Shown here in pieces: positions 1 through 9,107 of a DNA stretch of 64,000 nt. Each line of letters begins with the position of its first letter. Within the stretch, counting starts at the first letter, position 1. Below the pieces are notes generated by a model that saw nothing but the letters and a program-made list of their open reading frames with translations, was not told where the DNA came from and did no database searches. The translations under genes and the position numbers were made by a program. This DNA comes from JAKLIH01 sp964618955 (lineage in GTDB: Bacteria > Patescibacteriota > Minisyncoccia > UBA6257 > JAKLIH01): positions 1-64,000 of the forward strand of contig CAZUBO010000002.1 in NCBI GenBank assembly GCA_964618955.1, read 5' to 3'.

Positions 1-43
1 GGAGAGAGATCATACCAGTCATTGATTAAAAATATATTTTTTA

Positions 44-82
44 ACACTCCTAAATACTAGTTGGTTTAGGAGTGTTTTTTTT
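44..82 (+). terminator. Rho-independent terminator of an upstream gene
   Basis: An 11-bp perfect stem (44-54 with 65-75) is followed by a run of T to 82. It would end transcription entering from the left on the plus strand. The truncated transposase on the minus strand stops inside the stem at 50, so the tail of that reading frame is not native transposase sequence. Confidence 0.8.
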
Positions 83-826
83 GTTGACCCCAAAGGGAAT
101 ATATTTCTTTCTTAACTCCAAGCATTTGACAATTTCTTGAGCAGTAGCTGTTAGTATAGCTTGGCCAAATCAGAAGCCACTAGAGACATCAGTTGAAGAA
201 AAGGTGCTGATATATGGCCCATAAGGACTCTTGCCACAGCTTTCAACTAAGTCAGTCGACATATTACCAGCTTTTGTTGAATCGATTTCGTTAGAGACTT
301 TAATTGGTATCCTATGTTTGAGTAAAGTGTCTGATTTACTATTTTCATATTTACTATCAAATCTATCTTTGTCTTTTTTGTCTTTTAATTTGTTATCAAT
401 TGTTTTAGAACTAATTTGTCTAAGTAGATTAATCACTCGAAGTGAATATTGTTTTTTGTTCTCTTCTAATGTAATATCTAAAGTATCACTCTTTAAGAGA
501 GGTTCTAATATCTGCCCGCAAGGCTTATTAAAAATCTCTCAAAGATCTGTTAGGGCTGATACTACCTCACGATCGTATTTAGTATTTCGATGTGGTTTAG
601 ATCTTAGCTTCTCGGCTTTTGATTCAAATTGCATTTTTGCTATTTTACTAGTGAGGTAGTCTTTATTTAGTTCAGTTGTATTAACAACTTCCTTTAGAAC
701 TTTACCTTTCTCTTTCTTTGTTAGAGCATAGTAATTGGTTTGTTTTAGTTTAGCACCAATGTACTCATTTCTGGTTTTCATAGTCATCATTTTAAGATAG
801 TTTAGACTGTTCATTAATGTTTCCAA
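50..826 (-). pseudogene. 3'-truncated DDE/integrase-type IS transposase
   Basis: About 258 codons with two in-frame UGA read as Trp. The arrangement matches the integrase-core IS transposases whose N-terminal part carries a YDxxVxxAL-LWE-PCG block, followed by an SxxTIDxxL block, a TLLKHRIPI block and an LVESCG...TDVSSG block holding the first catalytic acidic region. The first UGA sits at the Trp of the conserved LWE-(n)-PCG motif. The reading frame loses resemblance at roughly 85-100, where the family would show the second Asp region (GIDSDNG type) and then the catalytic Glu, and it ends in the terminator of another gene. The transposase is therefore missing its C-terminal catalytic part and is very probably inactive. 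The use of UGA for Trp shows that it was resident in, or came from, a host with the same code. Exact IS family is not assigned. Confidence 0.75.
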
Positions 827-917
827 ACTATCATATTTTTATTAAGATTTCACTTAGATTCCTTAATTACTTAACCATACCTTTTCACTTAGATTATATC
901 TTACTTAATTCGTTTAG

Positions 918-946
918 TTGTATTTTGGGTGGATATTTGATATAGT
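918..946 (+). promoter_or_regulatory. Putative sigma-70 promoter for ftsH
   Basis: TTGTAT at 918-923, a 17-bp spacer and TATAGT at 941-946 lie 41 bp upstream of the ftsH start. The rest of the 827-987 gap is A/T-rich. It carries a short direct repeat (TTCACTTAGATT near 850 and near 886) that could be a remnant of the IS end. Confidence 0.45.
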
Positions 947-987
947 ATACAAACTAATATATTAATACATTTTTTAAATACAAATCT

Positions 988-2805
988 ATGAAAAGTATAA
1001 TTAAAAACATATTGATTGTGGCTTTGATATTAATTGCCGTTGCGTTAATGTTTGGCGACAATCAGGCTTTGAATTTTTCTAAAAAAACAAAAATAGTACC
1101 AATGAGCGAATTAGTAGGATACATCAATAAGGGAGAATTAAAAACTATTGAAGTCAAAGATACTACCATCCTAGCTACTGGTAATACAGATACTAAATAC
1201 ACTACAAAGATAAATGTAAATGATTCTTTGTTTGATGTTTTGAAGTATTATAATGTAGATCCTTTGAAATTAGAGAATGTTAAAGTTTCTTTTAAGGAAG
1301 ATATTAATTGATCTAATATTTTATGATTGGTAATGATTGGAGTTGTACCATTGATTTTGATATTTTCTTTCTTGAATATTTTTGGTAGTAAGGGAAAACA
1401 GGGAGGACCAGGACAGATGTTTAATTTCAATCAATCAAATATTCGTCAATTTGCTCCAAATAAAAACAAGATTACATTTAAGAATGTAGCCGGAATGAAA
1501 GAAGAGAAGGAAGAATTAATGGAGATTGTTGATTTCTTAAAGAATTCTAAAAAGTTTACTGACTTAGGCGCTAAGATTCCTAAAGGTGTTTTATTGATGG
1601 GTCTACCCGGAACCGGAAAAACCCTTTTGGCAAGGGCCATAGCTGGTGAAAGTAATGTGCCATTCTTTCATATTTCAGGTTCAGAATTCGTAGAGATGTT
1701 TGTGGGAGTTGGTGCTTCTAGAGTTCGCTCAGCTTTTGCTATTGCTAAAAAAGCCGCTCCTTCAATTTTGTTTGTTGATGAGATTGATGCTATTGGTAGA
1801 GAAAGAGGATCTGGTATTGGCGGTGGACAAGACGAAAGAGAACAAACTTTGAATCAAATATTAGTTGAGATGGATGGCTTTGATAACAATACTAATGTTA
1901 TCGTAGTAGCGGCTACTAATAGACCTGATGTTTTAGACAGTGCGCTATTAAGACCAGGAAGATTCGATAGAAGAATTACATTACATTTACCTGATATTGA
2001 TGAGAGAGAAGCAATTTTGAAGTTGCATATGACAAATAAAAAGATGGTAAAAGATATTAATGTTCGTAAGATTGCTGAAAGAACGCCAGGATTCTCAGGA
2101 GCTGACTTAGAGAACTTAGCTAACGAAGCTACTTTGTTAGCTGCTAAGAATGATCAGAAGGAAGTTACTGAGAATGATGTCTTGCAATCAATTGAAAAAG
2201 TTATTCTAGGACCTGAAAGGAAGAGCCATATCATTCAACCAAAAGAAAAAGAAATTACTGCTTATCATGAAGGTGGACATGCATTGGTAGCTTCGAAATT
2301 GAAAAATGCTGATCCAATTCATAAGATATCTATCATATCTAGAGGAAGAGCAGCTGGATATACCTTACAATTACCCTTAGAAGATAAAAACTTCTTGACT
2401 AAATCAGAGATATTGGACGAATTAACAACTCTAATGGGTGGCTATAGTGCTGAAGAATTAATTTTTGATGAGATATCTACTGGATCATCTAATGATTTAA
2501 AAATTGCATCAGAACGAGCTAAAGCTTTTATTGTTAAGTATGGTATGAGTAAGTTAGGACCAATATCATTAGTTGATGATGAATCAGTATTCTTAGGGAA
2601 GTCATTGACTTCAAAACATAACTATTCCGAAGAATTAGCTAGTAAGATTGATAATGAAATGAGCGATTTATTAAATACTGCTCATAAGAAGGCTAAAGAG
2701 ATTTTGAAAGAGAATAAAGATACTTTGGAAAGAATAGCTAAGAAATTACTTGAGAAAGAAACATTGGAAAAAGAAGAATTTTATCAATTACTTGAAGAAA
2801 AATAA
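988..2805 (+). CDS. ftsH: ATP-dependent zinc metalloprotease FtsH
   Basis: 605 aa. Membrane-anchored AAA+ protease that extracts and degrades membrane and cytosolic proteins. In order: a first membrane segment (residues about 5-22), a short periplasmic domain, a second membrane segment (about 108-135), the AAA+ module with Walker A GLPGTGKT (about 205), Walker B ILFVDEID, the arginine region RPGRFDRR, and the M41 protease domain with the zinc motif HEGGH (about 427) and a downstream Asp in the SSNDL region. Two UGA codons (1309, 1324) lie at the start of the second membrane segment; with the standard code the gene would split into two frames. Length is near the usual 600-650. No Shine-Dalgarno is visible before the ATG at 988. 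A terminator follows directly, so the gene is probably transcribed alone. Confidence 0.97.
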
Positions 2806-2815
2806 AGATTATGCT

Positions 2816-2857
2816 AAACTAGATGCGAATTAAAATTTGCATCTAGTTTTCTTTTAA
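2816..2857 (+). terminator. Rho-independent terminator of ftsH
   Basis: An 11-bp stem (2816-2826 with 2839-2849) is followed by a T-rich tail, 10 bases after the ftsH stop codon. Confidence 0.85.
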
Positions 2858-2863
2858 TATTTT

Positions 2864-2936
2864 GGGCGTATAGCTCAATTGGTAGAGCGGCTATCTTATA
2901 CATAGTTGGTCGTGGGTTCGAATCCTACTACGCCCA
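2864..2936 (+). tRNA. tRNA-Ile(UAU)
   Basis: A complete cloverleaf of 73 nt. Acceptor 2864-2870 pairs with 2929-2935, discriminator A2936. The anticodon stem 2890-2894/2902-2906 encloses the loop CTTATAC, which places TAT at the anticodon (2897-2899). It would read AUA directly. Most bacteria instead use a CAU tRNA modified to lysidine by TilS. The CCA end is not encoded. Confidence 0.88.
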
Positions 2937-2980
2937 CAGAATATTGATAAAATCAAAAAAATATGTTAAATTAGATGTAT

Positions 2981-3054
2981 GGACGATTAGCTCAGTTGGT
3001 TAGAGCGCTACATTGACATTGTAGAGGTCAGAGGTTCGAGTCCTCTATCGTCCA
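2981..3054 (+). tRNA. tRNA-Val(GAC)
   Basis: A 74-nt cloverleaf. The acceptor stem 2981-2987 pairs with 3047-3053. The anticodon loop TTGACAT gives GAC, which reads GUC and GUU. It lies 44 nt after tRNA-Ile and may be co-transcribed with it. Confidence 0.95.
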
Positions 3055-3110
3055 CTAAGACATCTGTTCTTTTGTTAAAAGAAAATTATTTATATAGGAG
3101 GTAAATTAAA

Positions 3111-3350
3111 ATGAGTGAAAAAATAATGCAGTTAATTCAGTCTCCCGAAACAGACATTAGGGCTGGAGCATGGCCATTGCCAAATGGGCAAATAGAAGGC
3201 ACACTTGACTTATATGAAAATGATAAGTTGGTAGCCACCTTACTAACGGCTAGCCCGGACGCATTCAGCTCTAAAGAGGAGGCCATCGCTTCGATGAATC
3301 TTGTCCTCCGCAAGATCATGCAAATGGCAATAAAGGTAGGGGGAACATAG
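3111..3350 (+). CDS. Small orphan protein with an atypical strong RBS
   Basis: 79 aa, function not recognised. No signal peptide, membrane segment or known motif is visible. The middle (about 18-45) looks like beta strands (PNGQIEGTLDLYENDKLVATLL) broken by charged turns, and the C-terminal third looks helical. The gene stands apart from its neighbours. It has a perfect AGGAGGT about 8 bases before the ATG, whereas most genes here have no Shine-Dalgarno. Its codons are visibly G/C-richer, its only Trp is UGG, and its stop is UAG inside a G/C hairpin. These traits suggest recent acquisition from a lineage with normal initiation signals. It sits just after a tRNA pair and before rluD. Confidence 0.7.
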   Translation: MSEKIMQLIQSPETDIRAGAWPLPNGQIEGTLDLYENDKLVATLLTASPDAFSSKEEAIASMNLVLRKIMQMAIKVGGT

Positions 3351-3361
3351 CGCTTCCCCCT
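3338..3361 (+). terminator. G/C-rich hairpin overlapping the stop codon
   Basis: AGGGGGAA pairs with TTCCCCCT around an 8-nt loop containing the UAG stop of the small gene. The tail is only weakly T-rich, so it may act as a terminator or as an mRNA-stabilising 3' hairpin. Confidence 0.5.
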
Positions 3362-3396
3362 CTTGAAATATTAATTCTAAAAATTAAAAAATATCA

Positions 3397-4311
3397 ATGG
3401 ATATTATATATGATGAGTCGGGAAAAATTAGATTAGACAAATGATTAGCCTATAGATTCCCGGAGAAGAGTAGGGAATTTTTTAATGAAAATATTAAGAA
3501 TGGTAATATTACTATTAATAAAAAGATTGTAAAGCCATCATGAATAATTAGAGTTGGAGAAGAGATTAGCTTCAATGATGATATTTTTACTGAACCAGAG
3601 AAGATGGAAGTATTGCCAAACAAGAATGTAAAGTTTGATATTGTTTTTGAAAATTCTGATTTTATGATTATCGAAAAGCCAGCGGGATTACTAGTACATC
3701 CAACTTTGAAGAATGAGAATGATACATTGGTGAACGGCTTAATTGCGATAAGACCAGAGATTAAGCTTGTAGGGGACGATAGTATTCGACCAGGAATTGT
3801 TCATAGACTTGATAAGGATACTTCGGGCTTAATGATTATTGCCAAGAATCAATTAACTTTTGAAAAATTAAAAGAGAAATTCCAAAAGCATCAAATGCAT
3901 AAGACTTATACAGCTTTAGTATTTGGAAAGTTGAAAGATACTCATGGAATTATTGATAGACCAATACTACGTTCGGGATCAAAATTCAATCGTCGTAAGA
4001 TAGGTATTGAACCTAATGATGGTAAGGAAGCCATAACTGAGTATGAGACAATAAAGGATTATGGTAAAGTATCTTTAGTAAAGGCTTTCCCTAAGACAGG
4101 GAGAACTCATCAGATCAGAGTCCACTTTGCTTCAATGTCTAACTATGTGATTGGAGATAATGAATATGGGTCTGATAAGATTAATAAGGAATATGGCTTA
4201 AATAGACAGTTCTTACATGCTAGCGAATTAGAGTTCTCATTTAAAAGCAAGAAATACCATTTTAAGTCAGAATTACCTTTGGATTTAAAGGCAGTTCTTG
4301 AAAAGCTTTAA
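3397..4311 (+). CDS. RluA/RluD-family pseudouridine synthase
   Basis: 304 aa. Converts specific uridines of structured RNA (typically 23S rRNA) to pseudouridine. An N-terminal S4 RNA-binding domain spans about residues 10-65 and contains two UGA codons read as Trp, the first in the RLDKWLA segment. The catalytic domain carries the signature HRLDKDTSGL (about 134-143) with the active-site Asp, followed by RTHQIRVH. The start at 3397 is chosen because it restores the whole S4 domain; a standard-code reading would begin only at 3604 and lose it. Which member of the family (RluA, RluC or RluD specificity) cannot be told from motifs. Confidence 0.92.
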
Positions 4312-4315
4312 ATGG

Positions 4316-4344
4316 TTGACTAATCGACGTTTTTTTGGTAGTAT
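4316..4344 (+). promoter_or_regulatory. Putative sigma-70 promoter for rplS
   Basis: TTGACT at 4316-4321, a 17-bp spacer and TAGTAT at 4339-4344, placed 37 bp before the rplS start in the short gap after rluD. Confidence 0.55.
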
Positions 4345-4381
4345 AGTGAAGACTTTAACTTAATGATATAAATTAACTAAA

Positions 4382-4840
4382 ATGACAAAAAGTATTTTTG
4401 CTATAAATGATACTATTAAATCGGCTTCTAAATCATCATTAGAGAATATAAAAGCTGGTGATACTGTAAAGATTTTAATGAAAATCCGAGAAAGTAACCC
4501 TGATAAAAAAAGTAAGGGAAGCAAAACCCAGACCATTCAAGGTTTAGTATTAGCTAGAAAACACAATAAAGAATTAGGGGCTTCAATTACAATTAGAAGT
4601 ATTGTTGATGGTGTTGGAGTAGAATGAGTTTTACCTTTATATACTAGCGACATTATGAAAGTTGATATTTTGAAATCATCTAAAGTAAGAAGAGCTAAAT
4701 TGTATTATATCCGAAAGAAATCTATTAAAGAGACAAAAGCCAAATTAAGAAAAGAAACTAAAGAAGTTCAAAAGGAAATGGCTCAAGAAAAAGAAGTTGA
4801 GAAAGAAGAAGTAACTGAAACTTTAGAGGAAGAAAAATAA
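4382..4840 (+). CDS. rplS: Ribosomal protein L19 with charged C-terminal tail
   Basis: 152 aa. Large-subunit protein at the interface with the 30S subunit. The L19 core is clear: an AGDTVKI strand, the QGLVLARK segment and the KVRRAKLYYIR motif near residue 117. One in-frame UGA (4625) lies in GVEWVLPLY; most L19 proteins have Arg there, so this UGA is less diagnostic than others. The tail from about residue 125 is rich in Lys and Glu and predicted helical, making the protein longer than the usual 110-120 aa. It has its own promoter and terminator and is followed by a tRNA-Leu gene. Confidence 0.93.
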
Positions 4841-4849
4841 CAAAATCAA

Positions 4850-4881
4850 AAACGGTCTAGAATATCTCTAGGCCGTTTTAG
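4850..4881 (+). terminator. Rho-independent terminator of rplS
   Basis: AACGGTCTAGA pairs with TCTAGGCCGTT (one G-T pair) around a short loop and is followed by TT. It lies just after the rplS stop codon. Confidence 0.75.
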
Positions 4882-4926
4882 GTATTGAAATTTTAATGAA
4901 AAACTGTTAGAATGGATTTGGTTTTA

Positions 4927-5010
4927 GCCGAAGTGGCGGAATTGGCAGACGCGCTACCTTGAGGTGGTAGTGGTGGCAACATCTTGTGGGTTCAAGTCCC
5001 ACCTTCGGCA
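4927..5010 (+). tRNA. tRNA-Leu(GAG)
   Basis: A class II tRNA of 84 nt with a long variable arm. The acceptor GCCGAAG pairs with CTTCGGC, discriminator A. The anticodon loop TTGAGGT gives GAG, reading CUC and CUU. Confidence 0.95.
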
Positions 5011-5054
5011 CAATATATTTAATAATATATTAAATTAAAAATTAAGAAAATAAT

Positions 5055-5480
5055 ATGGATAAGAAAAGAATTTCAGCTATATTGATTATATTACTATTCT
5101 TAGTGGGTAGTTATGGAGCTTATTTATTTATCAACGTTCCAATTGATAATAATATTGAAGTAAGCGAAGCTACAATCACTACTGAAGTTAAGAAGGAAGA
5201 TATTAAAGATGATACCGTCTTAATATTCTACTCGTCTTCATGTCCTCATTGTGAGATTGTGGATGCTTACTTAAAGACTGATAAATCAAGTTTGAACGTA
5301 GATGTAAGAAAATTAAAAGTTGATGATCCAAAGACTGATAAAGCTAATATTGAAATAGCTTTAGAAAAGATTAAAGAATGTAATTTAAAAGACAATTGAG
5401 GGGTACCTTTGCTATATCACAAAGGAGCTTGTATTATGGGGGACCAACCAATTATTGATTATTTGAATCAACAAAAGTAG
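5055..5480 (+). CDS. Membrane-anchored thioredoxin/glutaredoxin-like protein
   Basis: 141 aa. An N-terminal hydrophobic segment (residues 6-26) would anchor it in the membrane with the rest outside. The redox motif CPHC follows FYSSS at about residue 62, and a GVPLLY segment near 116 corresponds to the cis-Pro loop of the thioredoxin fold, placed just after an in-frame UGA (5397) read as Trp. A further Cys (KGACI) follows. Probable role is thiol-disulfide exchange on exported proteins. This is inferred from fold features only; the partner reductase is not in the window. The stop is UAG and a bidirectional terminator separates it from convergent uvrC. Confidence 0.8.
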
Positions 5481-5486
5481 TTAATT

Positions 5487-5516
5487 AAAAAATGACCTTT
5501 ACTGGTCATTTTTTAA
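5487..5516. terminator. Bidirectional terminator between the thioredoxin-like gene and uvrC
   Basis: AAAAAATGACC pairs with GGTCATTTTTT around a 6-nt loop. The A- and T-runs serve both convergent genes, and the uvrC stop (5499-5501) lies inside the hairpin. Confidence 0.85.
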
Positions 5517-6770
5517 ATTCTGAATATATAGCTTATGATGATAAGATATGGCAAAGCGATGGGATTCATCTTGAATAGCTTTTAGCATATTAGCTAATTC
5601 TTTGGATAATTTCGAAAGATCAAAATATTTGATTTCTTTATTGAAGACTAGGAGTTGTTTTTTACCTTTAGCTAAAGAGCCAAGAAGAACGTTTTTGAAG
5701 TCTTTGTTGTTAGCAAATATGTTGATTGCAGTTTTGAGTTGAGTGATACCACCATCAATTAGAATTAAATCCGGTTGAAGTCATTGAGTATTTAATACTC
5801 GACGCTGGAAAACTTCTTTAAGCATTAAGATGTCATTGGGTTCGAGTTTGGTATATTTAATTTTGAATTTTTTATAATTGTTCTTTGAGGGAATACCGTT
5901 TGAGAACATTGCTAAAGAAGCGACGGCAAACTTACCACTGATATTAGAGACATCATACATTTCGATGTTGGTAATTTTGGTTTTGGTTTGAAAAAGATCT
6001 TTAAGTTCTTGGTTGATATCTGAATAATTACTTGATTCAGTCTTGTTGAGGAATTGACGATGTTTGAAGATATTTTCTAAAGCAAGAATTTGATTCTTAA
6101 TTACTAAAGCTTTTTCAAAGTTTTGTTTCACAACTTCTTTTTGAAGTTGGAGTTTCAAATCCTTAATGAGTTTTTTGTTATCACCATTAAGAATTTTTAT
6201 AATATTCTTAATGTTTTGGAGGTATTGATTCTTTTGTTCTTTAGAATATTTTGCATCTTTGAGGCAGCAAAAGCCTAAACAAAGATTGAGTTGAGAAGAT
6301 AAGCATGGTTTTTGATGCTTAGTCTTGCAATTACAGTAGGGGAAGATAGGTCGCAATAGACTTAAAAGGTGTTTTAAATGAGTCCCAGAAGTGAATGGGC
6401 CTACTTGATAGCTAGATTCATCTTTTCGATGAGTTAATGATAGCTTAGGAAAGGTATCTTTAGAAATATTTACAAAAAAATAATTCTTGTTATCTTTAAG
6501 AACAACATTTACTCTAGGTAGGTGTTTTTTAATTAGATTAGATTCTACAATCAAAGCTTCAACATCATTTTCAGTAATGATCCACTTTAGATTGGTAGCA
6601 TACTTACCGATAGTTTGGTTCTTTTGATTGCTTAAGTCTAGATAAGACTTAAGGCGTTCTTTAAGACTAGAGGCTTTACCAACGTAAACAACTTCTTTAT
6701 TATTGGTAAAGATATATACTCCGGGTAGACTAGGACTACTTTTAATTTTTGATATTATTGATTGGTTCAT
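5499..6770 (-). CDS. uvrC: UvrABC excinuclease subunit C, short form
   Basis: 423 aa. Makes the incisions in nucleotide excision repair with UvrA and UvrB. The N-terminal GIY-YIG nuclease is clear (LPGVYIF at about 15, VVYVGKA at about 27, then LKERLKSY). Next come a Cys-rich segment (about 145-170), a UvrB-binding helical region and the RNase H-like domain with the LILIDGG motif and an ESHRFAI block. A UGA at 5781 falls just before the LILIDGG region; the standard code would cut the protein there. It ends soon after the second nuclease domain, so the helix-hairpin-helix DNA-binding tail of the usual ~600-aa protein is absent. The start overlaps the 3' end of gpmI by 29 nt, indicating co-transcription. 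Confidence 0.9.
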
Positions 6771-8331
6771 CGTTAGTTGACAAATTTAAAGTTTTGAGAA
6801 GAGATTGGCCAGTCATTTGGATTGGTTGCTGGATATTAAAGATATCTAATATAGTAGGACTGATATCAGCTAAAATACCAATAGCGCTTTTTTCATGGCT
6901 TTGAATTTCTTGGAATGTTAAAGGTTGTTGGTTTTTTCAATCTTTAGAAATCAAATGTAGTGGAACAAAATTGTCATCATGCTTGAATTCTGGTTCACCA
7001 GTTAGAGGATTCTTCATTCTTTCGATATTGCCATGATCAGAAGTAATGACGAAGGTATAGGAATTAATACCATAGTCAATTAGTTTTTGAATTTCACTAT
7101 CGATAATTGAAACTGCGGTTTTGGCAATATCAATATCACCAGTATGACCAGCTAAATCAGCATTAGGATAATTAATTAGAAGGAAGTCATAAATATTCTC
7201 ATCGATAATTTGTTTGGCTCTTTCGGTTATATTCGGTGCTTCTAAGTATGGATTCTCTTGGAATTTTAAAGAAGTATCGGATGGCAGAATGAATCAAAAT
7301 TCTCCTGGGAAGGGTGTTTTGTTTAGACCATTGAAATAGTAAGTAACGTGGAGAGATTTTAAAGATTCTGTTAGATGAGCTTGGCGTTTTTGATTTTGAG
7401 AAAGAACAGCTGATAGAGAGTGTTCAACTTTTTCATTAGGAAAGGCTATTTCAATATTTAAATCTTGTTTAAGATCTACAAAACTTAGGATTTTAAGATT
7501 GGTTAAGCCAGAGATATTCGTGTGAAGTTTTTTTACTAGATATTCCATTGGGAAATAGTTAGGTTTCAAATTGAAAAGAATAAGACTATCATTGTTAGAG
7601 ATTGGTTTAAAAATATCTTTGACGGCAAAAGGTTCGATAAATTCATCAGTAATATTCTTTTGTTGTAATTCTTCTAAATGAGGAACTAATTCTTTAGAAG
7701 AATTAATTGATTCGTTAGCCAAAAGGAAATTACAATATTTCTCTAGATACATTTCATTATGATCATTAAGAGCATAGAATCTTCCTGATATTGATCCAAT
7801 TTTGATAGCACCGAGATTGCTAACTTCTTTATTGAGTTTTTCTATAAGACTGATTATTTCATTTTTAGGACCATCTTTGCCATCAGTTATGAGATGAAGA
7901 CAGATGTTATTTACATTATTGATTTTAGCCATATAGATTAAGGAGATAAGATGACTTATAGAAGATAGAGTCTCACTAGAACTAATAGAGCCAAGAAGAT
8001 GAAGGGTGGAATTGTTTTGTTTAGCATGATTGATAGCTTGTAGTATTGGTTGGTTCTGAAGGAAGGAATTATTAGAGATACTTTGATCAATTCTAGTTTT
8101 GGCTTGGTAAATGACTTTGCCAGAACCAATGATAAGATGACCAACTTCACTAGAACCTTCTTCAAGATAATTTAGACCACTAGCAATACCTGAGGTTTGA
8201 AGCGCATAATAGGGATAGTTTTGCTTAAGACTATCCAAAAAAGGGGTTTTACTTAGATATATGGGATTAGTATCGTCATTATGACCAATACCTCAACCAT
8301 CGATAATTATTAGACAAACTTTTTTATTCAT
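6742..8331 (-). CDS. gpmI: 2,3-bisphosphoglycerate-independent phosphoglycerate mutase
   Basis: 529 aa, close to the family's usual 510-550. Interconverts 3- and 2-phosphoglycerate in glycolysis, using two metal ions and a phosphoserine. The N-terminus reads LIIIDGWG, in which the Trp is a UGA at 8293; DGWG is a hallmark of the family, so this is strong evidence for UGA=Trp. The catalytic serine lies in SSEVGH (about residue 62). Late metal-binding motifs DLAGHTGD and ITSDHGNIE are present. Another UGA (7294) lies mid-protein. Start chosen at 8331 so that DGWG is included. It is transcribed away from the divergent glycosyltransferase at 8426 and overlaps uvrC downstream. Confidence 0.95.
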
Positions 8332-8425
8332 GATAAAATAAAGTTAGATTATTAATATTATTATATCATAAACGTTGATTAAATACAAAATTTTTGATAA
8401 ACTTTAGATATAATAAAAAACCAAT

Positions 8426-9106
8426 ATGAACCTATCTATAATCATCCCGGCTTATAATGCCGAAAAGTTTATCGAAAAAACCATAGAAGAATTAATAGTA
8501 AATTTTCCTGAACAAGAGATAATCGTTGTGAATGATGGAAGTTTAGATAAGACTTTGGAAATTATTGAAAACTACAAAGAGAAAATTATAATAATAAACC
8601 AGGAGAAGAATATGGGGAAGGGTTTTGCAATTAGAAGTGGTTTTGAAAAAGCCAGTGGCGAGATTGTTGTTTTTACTGATGCTGATTTACCTTATGGAAT
8701 TGATAATATTAAAGATATATATAACTGTTTAATTAATACTGATAATGATTTGGTCATTGCTTATCGCAAGAAGTTTAAAGAGAGTTTCTTTAGACATATT
8801 ACTCATATGGGAATTAATACTATAATACAAATTCTTTTTTGATTCAATGTCTATGATACTCAATGCGGATTGAAAGGATTTAAAAAAAATTTTGTTGATA
8901 AGATCAAGGGGCAATTAATTTCTAAAAATTTTACTATTGATATTGAGATTTTGCATTTAGCTAAAAAGTATAATCAGAAGATGGCAAAATTATTAGTTGA
9001 TTCCAAGAATATCAATAAAGATAGTACTATTAAAATTGTTGATATAATATTAATGATGTTTGAGATTTTAAAAATACGTTTTAATAAAAATTATATTAAA
9101 AAATAA
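8426..9106 (+). CDS. Family 2 glycosyltransferase, dolichyl-phosphate mannosyltransferase type
   Basis: 226 aa. GT-A fold: LSIIIPAYN at the N-terminus, VVNDGS (about 36-41) and a DADLPYG metal-binding region (about 90), then a TQCGLKGF acceptor-loop motif typical of DPM1-like enzymes. One UGA (Trp) stands before that loop. No membrane helices, as in the shortest members. It would transfer a sugar from a nucleotide donor to a polyprenyl phosphate. The large polytopic protein starting 2 nt downstream is the likely user of that lipid-linked sugar; this pairing is inferred from the tight spacing. Confidence 0.88.
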
Positions 9107-9107
9107 T

